Source: Eubacteriales bacterium | GTDB taxonomy: Bacteria; Bacillota; Clostridia; Oscillospirales; Acutalibacteraceae | Assembly (NCBI GenBank): GCA_029219885.1 | Contig: JAQXUH010000050.1 | Coordinates: forward strand, 1 to 50,649 | Length of the DNA stretch: 50,649 nucleotides | Direction: 5' to 3' | Part shown: positions 41,873 to 49,868 of the stretch, piece by piece | Layout of the letters: each line of letters starts with the position of its first letter | How positions within the stretch are numbered: position 1 is the stretch's first letter | Position numbers and translations under genes: made by a program | Notes under the pieces: generated by a model | What the model saw: only the letters and a program-made list of their open reading frames with translations | Database searches by the model: none | Told to the model about the DNA's origin: nothing

Positions 41873-42570
41873 TGATACTTTATGATAAGCTGATAAATGA
41901 AATTTTATCTCTTTTTCCAAGTGACGCAAAGGTATTTCCTTATGAAAAATCTTCTTTAGGACTTGCAGATAAAAATGCAATACTTTTTGCTAAAGACACG
42001 GCTTACGAGCTTGGCGGAAGTCAGAAGTCCTGCGTCAGCACAACTGTTGTGTCAAGCGATATGACCTTTGACAACAGCGTTTATCTTTACGGTAAGGATA
42101 TACCGCAGATTAAGGAAGATTGTCTCTTTTGCAAAATCGTACTTCTTGAGATTGAGGATATTGACGAGGAAACTGCATTTGATAAAATCAAGGAGCTTGA
42201 ATTTGTACGATACAGCACCTGTCCCGAGGGCTTTATGACAAGGGCGTCGGCACTTAGTATGCGTGAGCAGATAAGAGTCAGCAAAAAGGCTGTTAAGGAT
42301 AAAGTGTCTTTTAAAGATTACGGAAATCTGCTTATTGAAAAGTATCTCAGTTTTCCTATTGTCAAAAGTGTAAGGATAATTTTTGCTACGGAATTTGATG
42401 ATTTTGATAAGCTATATCTTCTTTGTGATAAGGTGAAGAGTACAACCTCTGCACTTAATCACATTTTGGATAATGTTCTTTTTGACTGCTCGTCCTGCAA
42501 TCTTAAGGAAATCTGCGACGAAGTAGAGGGAATGAAAGAGCTTCATATGAAAAAGGCAAAAGAAAGATAA
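41872..42570 (+). CDS. Protein resembling the middle domain of acetyl-CoA synthase, without the A-cluster domain
   Basis: A 232-residue cytoplasmic protein. The stretch EGFMTRASALSMREQIRVSKKAVKDKVSFKDYGNLLIEKYLSFPIVKSVRIIFATEF (about 119-174) looks like the AcsB/CdhC middle domain: a RVSK motif, then a K-x2-G-x2-L-x3 segment, then a VxIxF/Y-type strand. The pieces YLYGKDIPQIKE (71-82) and YELGGS (45-50) also fit. It has no C-terminal A-cluster (Ni-Ni-[4Fe-4S]) domain. Instead it ends with a Cys motif CSSCNLKEIC (Cys206, Cys209, Cys215) that could bind a metal or cluster, and four more Cys at 54, 84, 87 and 117. Its start overlaps the preceding stop by 1 bp. The resemblance was judged by eye. 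Confidence 0.6.
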   Translation: MILYDKLINEILSLFPSDAKVFPYEKSSLGLADKNAILFAKDTAYELGGSQKSCVSTTVVSSDMTFDNSVYLYGKDIPQIKEDCLFCKIVLLEIEDIDEETAFDKIKELEFVRYSTCPEGFMTRASALSMREQIRVSKKAVKDKVSFKDYGNLLIEKYLSFPIVKSVRIIFATEFDDFDKLYLLCDKVKSTTSALNHILDNVLFDCSSCNLKEICDEVEGMKELHMKKAKER

Positions 42571-42576
42571 TATATA

Positions 42577-42620
42577 AAAAACCGTCATTAGAGACAAATT
42601 CTAATGGCGGTTTTCCTTTT
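42577..42620. terminator. Bidirectional terminator after the ACS-like gene
   Basis: AAAACCGTCATTAG (42577-42590) pairs with CTAATGGCGGTTTT (42601-42614), with one G-T/mismatch position. It lies between converging operons, giving T runs on both strands. Confidence 0.88.
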
Positions 42621-42621
42621 G

Positions 42622-43518
42622 TCAGGACATTATGTTTTTATATTCAGGCTTGAGAATTTTGTCGATTACCTTTTCACTTATAACAAATTCGGGAGTACCC
42701 ATTGAGCCTGGAGCAACCTCGTATTTGTCAAAGACGATTACTAAATCGCCATTGTCATTCCAGTAGAAATTGTGGTCTTTTTTAACTGATGCAAATTCTT
42801 CACCGATTTCGCTGTCATTTATCCAGTAGACTGCGTTTTCATCGCTTTCCATTTGCTCTTTCATCTGCTTTTTAATTTCTTTCACAAGAACATCGGAGTA
42901 ATTATCGGCGGTGAATAAGTCCCCAAGCTCCACAATTTTGCCTTCGTTTTTATCAATATGATAAAACTTGAAGTAGGCATTACTGCTTGCCGCTGTTTCG
43001 CTGACATTCAGCTTGAGAGTAAACCAGCGGTCTGTGTTTGTAACGGTTTCGTAGTCCACCTTAATTGAGCCGTAGCCGTTATTTCCCGTGATTTCCAAGT
43101 CCTGGTAAAACTGATTAACGATAATCGTTGTAAGCTCGCTGACGTCCTTGTTAATGTAGTCGGCAGCCTCGCTGTTTTCGTAGTCGATTTCCGGCACATC
43201 AATATCCATTTCGTGATTTCCGTCGGAGTAAAAATAGTTGCGGATAGTTACAACCTTTACGATATTACCAATCACCGGAACCTTTTCCAAGGTTTCGGCA
43301 TAAACGCTGCTGACATTCGGCAGTACGAAAAGCGTTATGAAAACGAAACAGGCTGCCACCGCAGCAACACGAGGGAAAAGCTTTATTCTCTTTTCTTCTT
43401 TTTGCTCATCTTCCGGCAGGCTGTCAAGGACTTCGTCTATTCGGTTTTTAACAGACTGAGGAATATCTTCCTGTTCCTCTTTTGCTTTGTTTTTTAAATA
43501 TTTATCAAACTCGTTCAA
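42622..43518 (-). CDS. RsiV-like anti-sigma factor
   Basis: A 298-residue single-pass membrane protein. A cytoplasmic N terminus (1-45, LKNKAKEEQEDIPQSVKNRIDEVLDSLPED) is followed by a helix at about 50-70 (VAAVAACFVFITLFVLP) and a large outer domain of the DUF3298/RsiV type. It ends with DGDLVIVFDKYEVAPGSMGTPEFVI-like residues, a near-signature of RsiV. In Bacillus, RsiV binds lysozyme and is then cut to free SigV. The start is a TTG (43518) with GGAGG about 10 bases upstream. The gene overlaps the sigma factor gene by 4 bp. Confidence 0.85.
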   Translation of the reverse strand: MNEFDKYLKNKAKEEQEDIPQSVKNRIDEVLDSLPEDEQKEEKRIKLFPRVAAVAACFVFITLFVLPNVSSVYAETLEKVPVIGNIVKVVTIRNYFYSDGNHEMDIDVPEIDYENSEAADYINKDVSELTTIIVNQFYQDLEITGNNGYGSIKVDYETVTNTDRWFTLKLNVSETAASSNAYFKFYHIDKNEGKIVELGDLFTADNYSDVLVKEIKKQMKEQMESDENAVYWINDSEIGEEFASVKKDHNFYWNDNGDLVIVFDKYEVAPGSMGTPEFVISEKVIDKILKPEYKNIMS

Positions 43519-44009
43519 TTGTTAAAATCCTCCTTCAAAAGCTCCCGAAGCATTTTTCTGCCTCTTGAAAGTTGTTTTCTGACAGCAATGGGGCTTGTGC
43601 TTGTGATTTGTGCAATTTTTGATACTGAAAGATTTTCGTAATAAAATAGTACAATAACCGTTCTGTAGGGCTGATTTAAACTGTTAACTGCATCACGAAG
43701 TGCTAATTTTGTTGTTATGTCCTTTTCGCCGTTTTCGTAAATTTCCTCAGGCGGTTGGTCAGTAGGTATGATTTTTGAGTTTTGGCGTATCATTTCAACT
43801 GCCGTGTTGTGAACAATTCGCAGTATCCAAGGCTTAAAAGCACTTTCGCTTTTCAGCGAGTCACGGCTTTTATAGGCTCTGTAAATCGACTCGCTGATTA
43901 CTTCTTCAGCGTCTGTTTCGTTTTTCACAACGGAGAGAGCTACACGGTACATAGATTTTTCATAAAGCCGTATGTTCTCGCAAAACGACTCTTTATCTGT
44001 CAAAATCAT
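43515..44009 (-). CDS. ECF-type sigma factor (SigV-like)
   Basis: A 164-residue sigma-70 family protein of the ECF group. Region 2 spans about 12-75 (MYRVALSVVKNETDAEEVISESIYRAYK..., then FKPWILRIVHNTAVEMIRQ), and region 4 is ALRDAVNSLNQPYRTVIVLFYYENLSVSKIAQITSTSPIAVRKQLSRGRKMLRELL. The ATG (44009) overlaps the stop of the SGNH gene in an ATGA arrangement. That ATG sits only 1 base after AGGAGG, so a TTG at 44003 with 7-base spacing may be the true start. It is coupled to the RsiV-like anti-sigma and lies downstream of an O-acetyltransferase pair. Confidence 0.88.
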   Translation of the reverse strand: MILTDKESFCENIRLYEKSMYRVALSVVKNETDAEEVISESIYRAYKSRDSLKSESAFKPWILRIVHNTAVEMIRQNSKIIPTDQPPEEIYENGEKDITTKLALRDAVNSLNQPYRTVIVLFYYENLSVSKIAQITSTSPIAVRKQLSRGRKMLRELLKEDFNN

Positions 44010-44788
44010 CCCTCCTCTGAAGATGAGGCACTTTGTGAAATTATCCACTTACCCCACTTGTTATAGTATTTGGCATAAAGATGCGTGCCGTCTTCCGACT
44101 TGTCAGCAGATAAATTTCCGTTTGCGTCGTCGAATAATTTGTTTGCATCAATATAAAATGTAGTCTTGCCGTCAGCAAGCTTTGACAGCTCTGCGTTAAG
44201 TCTGTCAATTGCAGTATTGTTTACAACCTTGTCGCTGTGGGAACGGCTTTGAGTTACGTGCAGATTACCCTGAATAAAAATCAAAGCGTCAGGCTGGTTT
44301 TCTTTTACAAAATCAATAAGCTCGCTATACTTATCTACAATGCTTTGAAGCTCATATCCCACTTCATTTATGCCAAGCATTATATATATCTTACCATACT
44401 TTTTACCGCCAAGCAATTGTGCAAGCGTTACCTTTCCCACATTAGGCACGGAAACGGTTTTATCCTGAATATTATACACACTCATTCCAACGTTGCAGAA
44501 GAAATCGGCATTTTCAATTTCGGCATATTCCATAAGTCCTACAGTTCTTGAATCGCCGATAAACAGCATATCGTCGCTGACGGGAGCCTTTGCTGTTTCT
44601 TTCGTTTTAGCAGTCGTTTCGCTTTTTTCTGTGCTTTCATCGTATAACAAGACCGTACTGCTTTTTGCAGAATTTTCCGTCGCTGTAGTGCCTATATCAA
44701 CCTTTGACCTGCCGCAGGACATAAAAAGCACAACTGCCACAATGATTAAAATTAATGATAAAAGTGTAATTAAATTTGATTTTTTCAT
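44006..44788 (-). CDS. SGNH/GDSL hydrolase-fold protein, probable partner of the MBOAT acyltransferase
   Basis: A 260-residue exported or membrane-anchored protein. An N-terminal helix (5-23) ends with LFMSC (Cys25, atypical lipobox), followed by a Ser/Thr/Lys-rich linker (to about 70). Block I is LFIGDSRTVGL with Ser80, block III is LGINEVG, and block V is EDGTHL with Asp233 and His236. This is the layout of PatB/AlgJ-like proteins, which complete transfer of acetyl groups from an MBOAT channel to peptidoglycan or another glycan. Its end overlaps the sigma factor gene start. It begins 12 bp after the MBOAT gene. Confidence 0.83.
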   Translation of the reverse strand: MKKSNLITLLSLILIIVAVVLFMSCGRSKVDIGTTATENSAKSSTVLLYDESTEKSETTAKTKETAKAPVSDDMLFIGDSRTVGLMEYAEIENADFFCNVGMSVYNIQDKTVSVPNVGKVTLAQLLGGKKYGKIYIMLGINEVGYELQSIVDKYSELIDFVKENQPDALIFIQGNLHVTQSRSHSDKVVNNTAIDRLNAELSKLADGKTTFYIDANKLFDDANGNLSADKSEDGTHLYAKYYNKWGKWIISQSASSSEEG

Positions 44789-44800
44789 TTTATTTACCTC

Positions 44801-46192
44801 TCAAAATCTGAAATACAAAAACGGGTCATCAAAACCTCGGTACATACAGTAGACGCTGCCTGCAAAGATTACTGCAAGAATAATTCCTTTTATAGCGGGA
44901 CTTTTCAGCTTTTTTAAAATTCTGTAAGGAATTTTTGTGGAGAATAATACTCCTGCTATGAGAAAAGGGAAGTACAGCTTTAAATATTTTAAAAAGTCGT
45001 ACTTGAATACCGACCATACTCCTTCACCGAAAAAGGGAAACAGCCGAGAGAAAAATACTCCGAGGTTTCCTAAATCGTCAATGGCGAAAATTGCCCAAGT
45101 CAGCGGAATCAGGATAATCATATAAACGTGTCCTGCAATGGGATATCTGTTAAAAAATTTTCCTGTCAGGAATTTTTCCGTCACCAAGATGACGAAAAGC
45201 ACTAAGCCCCAAAGGACAAAATTATATCCTGCTCCGTGCCATATTCCTGTAAGCAGCCACACGACGAGTAGATTTCTTATAGTTGCAATACTGCCGTTTC
45301 TGTTTCCCCCAAGGGGAATGTAGACATATTCCTTAAACCAGCTGCCAAGGGTGATGTGCCACCGACGCCAAAATTCCGTCATTGTAAGGCTTGTGTACGG
45401 ATGGTCAAAATTCTTCGGCAGCTTAAAGCCCATCATTTTGCCAAGCCCAAAAGCCATCAGCGAGTAGCCGAAAAAGTCAAAATAAATTTGAAATGAGTAT
45501 GCAAAAATCGCCATCCACGCAAGTGGAGTTGATATGCTTTCAAAGCCGATAGCACAGGTCTGTGACCAAAGCTTTCCAAGAGGGTTGGCAAGCAGTACTT
45601 TAAGCCCCAAGCCGAAAACGAAAATTCCCAAACCCTTCAGAGCAGATTTTACTGTAATATTCCGCCAACGCAGTTCCTGCTTTACCTGACTGTATTTGAC
45701 AATAGGGCCTGCAATCAGCTGTTCGAACATTGAAATATAAACTGCATAGCGTACAAGAGATTTTTCCGCCTTGATACTGCCTTTGTAAACATCGGCAATA
45801 TAAGAGATTCCCTGAAAGGTGTAAAAGGAAATTCCCACAGGAAGTGCAATATTAAGCGTTAAATCAACGCACCCTATACTTCCAATTTCACCTGCTATAA
45901 AGTTCCAATATTTAAACAGACACAGGCACAGCAGATGAAAAATTATCCCAAGGGACAGAAAAAGCTTTTTGCGTTTTTCGTGCTTTTCAATCAGCAATCC
46001 CACCTCAAAATCAGCAAGCATACTTACTATCAGCAAAATTATATGCTCCGGGTGATTGATAGAGCCCACTATGTAAAAGCAAAGACTGCCTGCAAGCAAA
46101 ACTGCGTTTTTAAACCTGTAGGGCACAGCGTAGTAGCAGCCGAAAAATATTGGCATAAATATAAAAATAAATTGTAAACTGCTGAAAACCAT
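44801..46192 (-). CDS. MBOAT-family membrane-bound O-acyltransferase (PatA/AlgI type)
   Basis: A 463-residue membrane protein with about 10-12 helices. MVFSSLQFIFIFMPIFFGCYY is the typical AlgI/DltB/PatA start. ALPVGISFYTFQGISYIADVYKG and DFFGYSLMAFGLGKMMGFKLPKNFDHPY are strongly conserved family blocks. The catalytic histidine is in LLTGIWHGAGYNFVLWG. It moves an acetyl group across the membrane. The ATG 46192 is used because the alignment of family starts fits there; the frame is open further upstream. A terminator at 46285-46308 separates it from the GPH gene, so it starts its own operon with the SGNH, sigma and anti-sigma genes. The acceptor (peptidoglycan, capsule or teichoic acid) is not known. 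Confidence 0.9.
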   Translation of the reverse strand: MVFSSLQFIFIFMPIFFGCYYAVPYRFKNAVLLAGSLCFYIVGSINHPEHIILLIVSMLADFEVGLLIEKHEKRKKLFLSLGIIFHLLCLCLFKYWNFIAGEIGSIGCVDLTLNIALPVGISFYTFQGISYIADVYKGSIKAEKSLVRYAVYISMFEQLIAGPIVKYSQVKQELRWRNITVKSALKGLGIFVFGLGLKVLLANPLGKLWSQTCAIGFESISTPLAWMAIFAYSFQIYFDFFGYSLMAFGLGKMMGFKLPKNFDHPYTSLTMTEFWRRWHITLGSWFKEYVYIPLGGNRNGSIATIRNLLVVWLLTGIWHGAGYNFVLWGLVLFVILVTEKFLTGKFFNRYPIAGHVYMIILIPLTWAIFAIDDLGNLGVFFSRLFPFFGEGVWSVFKYDFLKYLKLYFPFLIAGVLFSTKIPYRILKKLKSPAIKGIILAVIFAGSVYCMYRGFDDPFLYFRF

Positions 46193-46280
46193 ACTCCACC
46201 GCCTTTTGCCGTTCTGACCTAAAGACGAAACAACAACCCAAAAGGTGACAAAAAAATTGAAATTTTTAAAATTCTGCAAC

Positions 46281-46308
46281 AAAAAAGAGCCGTTATATAA
46301 CGACTCTT
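46281..46308 (-). terminator. Intrinsic terminator downstream of the second GPH symporter gene
   Basis: On the minus strand AAGAGTCGTTAT and ATAACGGCTCTT form a stem with one G-T position (46285-46308), followed by TTTTTT. Confidence 0.9.
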
Positions 46309-46321
46309 AATTTATTTAAGT

Positions 46322-47761
46322 TTATTCTTCCTCTGCTTTTTCTTTCTCTGCATATTTTGCCCTTTGTGCCAGGACTGCCTGGTGCATTTCTTCCTTTTTT
46401 CTGCCTGTCAACTTGTAGAAGAAGTACGGAACGCCTGCAAGGAACATCATAATGCCGTGAACTATGGTGTAGAAAAACAGAAGCATTATTTTTGTGTGAA
46501 GGCTCTGCTCCTGAGCTACGCCGTCAACTGCCTGAACATATTCGATAATCGGCACCTTTGTACCATAGAGAATTTTAGGTGCAAGGGCACTTGCGATAGT
46601 ACCGGAAATCATTGTGCCTATACCAACGATAAATGGCAGAGAAGCGTCAAGTCTTTTGCCTGTTTTAAGCTCGATATCCTCAAGCACGTCAGCCTGGAAC
46701 ATTGTTGACAGAAGATTTGATGCACCAAACTGTAAGCCGATAAGAAACAGAGTAAGTACAAATATAATCTGCAAAACGCTGCTTGGATTTTTGAAATAAG
46801 TATATCCAACCGCAAAGGCAATACAGTTTGCAATAACAGAATAAATACCGCTGGCGATATAAAGCTGTTTTGAGTTGAACTTCTTAAGCAGGAAGTTGAT
46901 AACAAGCATACCTACCGCCGTTCCGATACCTGTGGGCAGACCGAAAAGCAGGAACTTTCCGGGACCTAAGAGTGCTTCTGCAAGGAAAATACCCATATAA
47001 GTTGAAACCCCACGGAAGCTCTTTAAAAATTCCGAAATAATAATTACCCAAGCATACTTGTTTTTGATAACGTCTGCAAAGCCCTCAAGAGGATTTTTCT
47101 TTTCGTTATTATATGTAATTCTCTCTCTTACGGTTTTCATACCGATAAGCATTGTGATGATACCAAATACACCGCAAAGTGACGCAACTGCAATATAGCG
47201 AAGTGCCTTGTCTTTAACAAAAATAGCGATAACAAGCTCAACAACAAGCGGTGCAGAGTTACCTACCGCTGATACTATGCCCCTGAAAGACATAACTGTG
47301 TCACGTTCTTTCATATTAGGCGTCATAACGATTGCAACCTTGTTTACGCAGTCGCCGAAATTAGTTGTAACAGACCAGGCTACTGCAACTGTAACAAGAT
47401 AAATCATCAAAACTGTGCTTGAAACGCCTTTAGGTGCAACGAATGAAAGCACGAGAACTACGCCGATTGGGATAGCGACAAGAAGTGCCAGCGGTCGGAA
47501 TTTACCGCCTTTTCCTGTCTTTCTTCCGTCAATGTACATTGCAATGAAGAAGTTAAGAATAAACGGAATAACCGATGTCAGCGTGTTAAATAAGCTTACG
47601 CTGCTGTCTGGTAATGCTAATACATTAACAAGATAGTCATTTCTGTATGAGCCTACTGTGCCGGTCATCATTGTGTAAAAGAATACAGCAATCATATACC
47701 AGACAAATTCGTTCATACTAACGTATTTTTTGTCCTGCTGTTTTAAAACAGATTCTCCCAT
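46322..47761 (-). CDS. GPH-type MFS transporter paired with a metallophosphoesterase
   Basis: A 479-residue membrane protein with about 12 helices of the GPH/MelB-like branch of the MFS superfamily. NEFVWYMIAVFFYTMMTGTVGSYRNDYLVNVLALPDS opens the protein, and FIAMYIDGRKTGKGGKFRPLALLVAIP in loop 2-3 takes the place of the family's D-P..DKTR loop. VLEDIELKTGKRLDASL is another family block. The C terminus is Lys/Glu-rich. It follows the phosphoesterase gene by 12 bp with the same AAGGGG-type site, so the two form an operon. It is a distant relative of the GPH protein at 25428-26942. The substrate is unknown. Confidence 0.78.
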   Translation of the reverse strand: MGESVLKQQDKKYVSMNEFVWYMIAVFFYTMMTGTVGSYRNDYLVNVLALPDSSVSLFNTLTSVIPFILNFFIAMYIDGRKTGKGGKFRPLALLVAIPIGVVLVLSFVAPKGVSSTVLMIYLVTVAVAWSVTTNFGDCVNKVAIVMTPNMKERDTVMSFRGIVSAVGNSAPLVVELVIAIFVKDKALRYIAVASLCGVFGIITMLIGMKTVRERITYNNEKKNPLEGFADVIKNKYAWVIIISEFLKSFRGVSTYMGIFLAEALLGPGKFLLFGLPTGIGTAVGMLVINFLLKKFNSKQLYIASGIYSVIANCIAFAVGYTYFKNPSSVLQIIFVLTLFLIGLQFGASNLLSTMFQADVLEDIELKTGKRLDASLPFIVGIGTMISGTIASALAPKILYGTKVPIIEYVQAVDGVAQEQSLHTKIMLLFFYTIVHGIMMFLAGVPYFFYKLTGRKKEEMHQAVLAQRAKYAEKEKAEEE

Positions 47762-47773
47762 AATATTTACCCC

Positions 47774-49153
47774 TTATATTTTATATCTTTTCCAGTTTAT
47801 ATTAAGTACTGCATTGTAATCTCTCTGCCTTTCGTCGCCTATCATTGAAAGGACAAAACTGTCAATATCCGAAAGGAGAGGATTTTTATCGCCAAGCTTA
47901 TTTTCAATTATATGAGTGACGGGATGAAGCCTTTTAAGTAGCTTTTCCACCGCATCATACATAGGAGTACCTTTGACATAAGGCTCATTACCTACAAAAA
48001 TATTCCTGACAAGCTCGACACCCACATCCTTTACAAGCCTGTTTTCAATGCTTTTGTCAACCTTAAAGCAAAGAATACGAGAAAGCTTTTTCAGCGTCAG
48101 CTTTTGAAGAAGCCTGCCGACGGCGGTAATGGGAATTTTAAGTTTTTTGTTTTTCTCGGGACCGCCGAAAAGCCTTGTAAAAAATGCAAAGTCATATGCC
48201 ATAGCGTCAATGATATCTGTTATCATTCTGTCAAAACGCCACTGAAAATACTCCTGAGCCGTTCTGCCGCCTTTGTCATAATCAAAATCGTTAATGGTGT
48301 ATGATTTAATATCTACTGTGCCGTCGTCATCAAAGGTGACTTTCCTGTATGCACAGGGACAGCCAACAAAACATCCTGTCTGCACGTCGGTAATTTTGCT
48401 GCCGCTTGGTGTTGTATATTCCGTCACAGCCTGAGCGTGCATATGACCTGTAAAAATCAGGTCAAGTCCTGCGTCAGCAAACTTATTTGCACATTCCTGC
48501 CAGTCTGTCAGCTTTGCGTCGCCAATCATATTCATTATGGGAGAGAATGGAAGAAGAGGGTAGTGTGTCATTGCAAATATGTACTGCCCCTCATCGTGAG
48601 CCTTTTTAATCTGCTCAAGTGCCCATTCCATTTGGTCCTCCCAAATGCCTTTAAAGCCTTTGCAGTCGCCGTCGCAGTTTAAGGCGAGAAGTCTTATTCC
48701 GTCGGCTATCTGTGCCACATATGACATACTTTTCCTATGCTCGCAGATTGAATCGCCAAAGCCGAAATCTTTGTAAAAATCTCTCAGGTCATCTCTGTCC
48801 ATACCCTTAACGGGAATTTCCTTATCGCCGTCAAATTCACATGGATTTTCCGCATAATCGTGGCGTGCTGTTATAAGATAGATTTTCTTTCCCTGCTCCT
48901 TAAGCTTATAAAGCCTTTCTCTGAAACCAACGTGGCTTTGATATTCACCTCTGTAAACAAGGTCTCCGGGAATTAAAATTATATCTGTTTCCTTATCGTC
49001 TGCAAGCTGTTTAAATCCTGCGTCTATAATCGCCGGTGTTTCAGCAACACATTTCTGGTCTGTTCTGCTCCTTCTCTCATAGGCTTCTCCCTGAGCCTTG
49101 AAAGAGGAGTCATAGTAGTGCGTGTCAGTCACAAGATAAAAGCTAACACTCAT
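47774..49153 (-). CDS. Calcineurin-like metallophosphoesterase
   Basis: A 459-residue protein without a signal peptide. Metal-binding motifs run in order: Asp10 and His12 (VTDTHYYD), Asp64 (PGDLVYRGE), His98-Asp99 (TARHDYAE, in place of the usual GNHD), MTHYPL, and FTGHMHAQ (GHxH). The Asn of the GNHD motif is replaced by Arg, so activity may be altered. A helical C-terminal part (about 285-459) carries no recognised domain. The ATG 49153 was chosen for the AGGGGT site 9 bases upstream; the frame continues further but without a site. Co-transcription with the GPH transporter suggests handling of a phosphorylated or phosphodiester nutrient. Confidence 0.85.
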   Translation of the reverse strand: MSVSFYLVTDTHYYDSSFKAQGEAYERRSRTDQKCVAETPAIIDAGFKQLADDKETDIILIPGDLVYRGEYQSHVGFRERLYKLKEQGKKIYLITARHDYAENPCEFDGDKEIPVKGMDRDDLRDFYKDFGFGDSICEHRKSMSYVAQIADGIRLLALNCDGDCKGFKGIWEDQMEWALEQIKKAHDEGQYIFAMTHYPLLPFSPIMNMIGDAKLTDWQECANKFADAGLDLIFTGHMHAQAVTEYTTPSGSKITDVQTGCFVGCPCAYRKVTFDDDGTVDIKSYTINDFDYDKGGRTAQEYFQWRFDRMITDIIDAMAYDFAFFTRLFGGPEKNKKLKIPITAVGRLLQKLTLKKLSRILCFKVDKSIENRLVKDVGVELVRNIFVGNEPYVKGTPMYDAVEKLLKRLHPVTHIIENKLGDKNPLLSDIDSFVLSMIGDERQRDYNAVLNINWKRYKI

Positions 49154-49270
49154 AAATATTACCCCTTTATTTATTGTGAAAGATAAAAGCTTCATCTTTG
49201 CACAGTTACCCTAATATATAAATTACCACATATTAATTATTATTGCAAGTTTAATATATTAAAACAAAAA

Positions 49271-49296
49271 ACTGCCTCGGCAAAAACCGAAGCAGT
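49271..49296 (-). terminator. Intrinsic terminator of nrdR
   Basis: On the minus strand ACTGCTTCGG and CCGAGGCAGT form a stem with one G-T/mismatch (49271-49296), followed by TTTTTTG. Confidence 0.88.
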
Positions 49297-49317
49297 ATAA
49301 ATCATTAAGTATTATAA

Positions 49318-49761
49318 TTACATTTTAGCAATTTCTTCTCTGAAAGCCTCAGCACTGTCAAACTCTTTATAAACAGACGCAAAGCGAACATAGGCAACCT
49401 CGTCGATATCCTTAAGCTTTTCCATAATAAGCTCGCCGATTCGTGCGGAAGTAACCTCTCTGTCAATAGCGGACTGAAGAGTAGTTTCAATTTCGCTGAT
49501 AGCAGTTTCAAGCTCGGAAACGGTGACAGACCTTTTCTCGCAGGCACGAAGCATACCCTTAAGAATTTTATTCCTGTCAAAAACCTCACGGCTTTTATCC
49601 TTTTTAATAACTATAATCGGAACGTCCTCAATGATTTCGTAGGTGGTGAAACGCTTACTGCATCTGAGACATTCACGGCGTCTTCTTATACGCTCGTTTT
49701 CGTCGGTAGGACGAGAGTCGATAACCTTGCTTTCCTCATAACCGCAAAACGGACATTTCAT
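49318..49761 (-). CDS. nrdR: Transcriptional repressor NrdR
   Basis: A 147-residue protein of usual NrdR length. The N-terminal zinc ribbon has Cys3, Cys6 (MKCPFCG), Cys31 and Cys34 (RECLRCSKRF), followed by an ATP-cone domain (about 48-140, VIKKDKSREVFDRNKILKGMLRACEKR). It senses ATP/dATP and represses ribonucleotide reductase genes through NrdR boxes. No nrd gene lies in the window. A GGAGG-type site precedes the ATG. Transcription probably starts in the AT-rich gap after the DMT gene. Confidence 0.96.
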   Translation of the reverse strand: MKCPFCGYEESKVIDSRPTDENERIRRRRECLRCSKRFTTYEIIEDVPIIVIKKDKSREVFDRNKILKGMLRACEKRSVTVSELETAISEIETTLQSAIDREVTSARIGELIMEKLKDIDEVAYVRFASVYKEFDSAEAFREEIAKM

Positions 49762-49868
49762 AACATCAACCTCCAGGAAGCTTGTGCCTAAAACTTTTGT
49801 TTACTAATTATATCACAATATATAGTAAAATGCAAGTGTTTTTACTTTACAGCAATATATTGATAAAA

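Noticed and set aside
37401-42570. CO dehydrogenase / Wood-Ljungdahl operon
   Set aside because: There is no CO dehydrogenase catalytic subunit, corrinoid protein or methyltransferase, and the ACS-like protein lacks the A-cluster domain.
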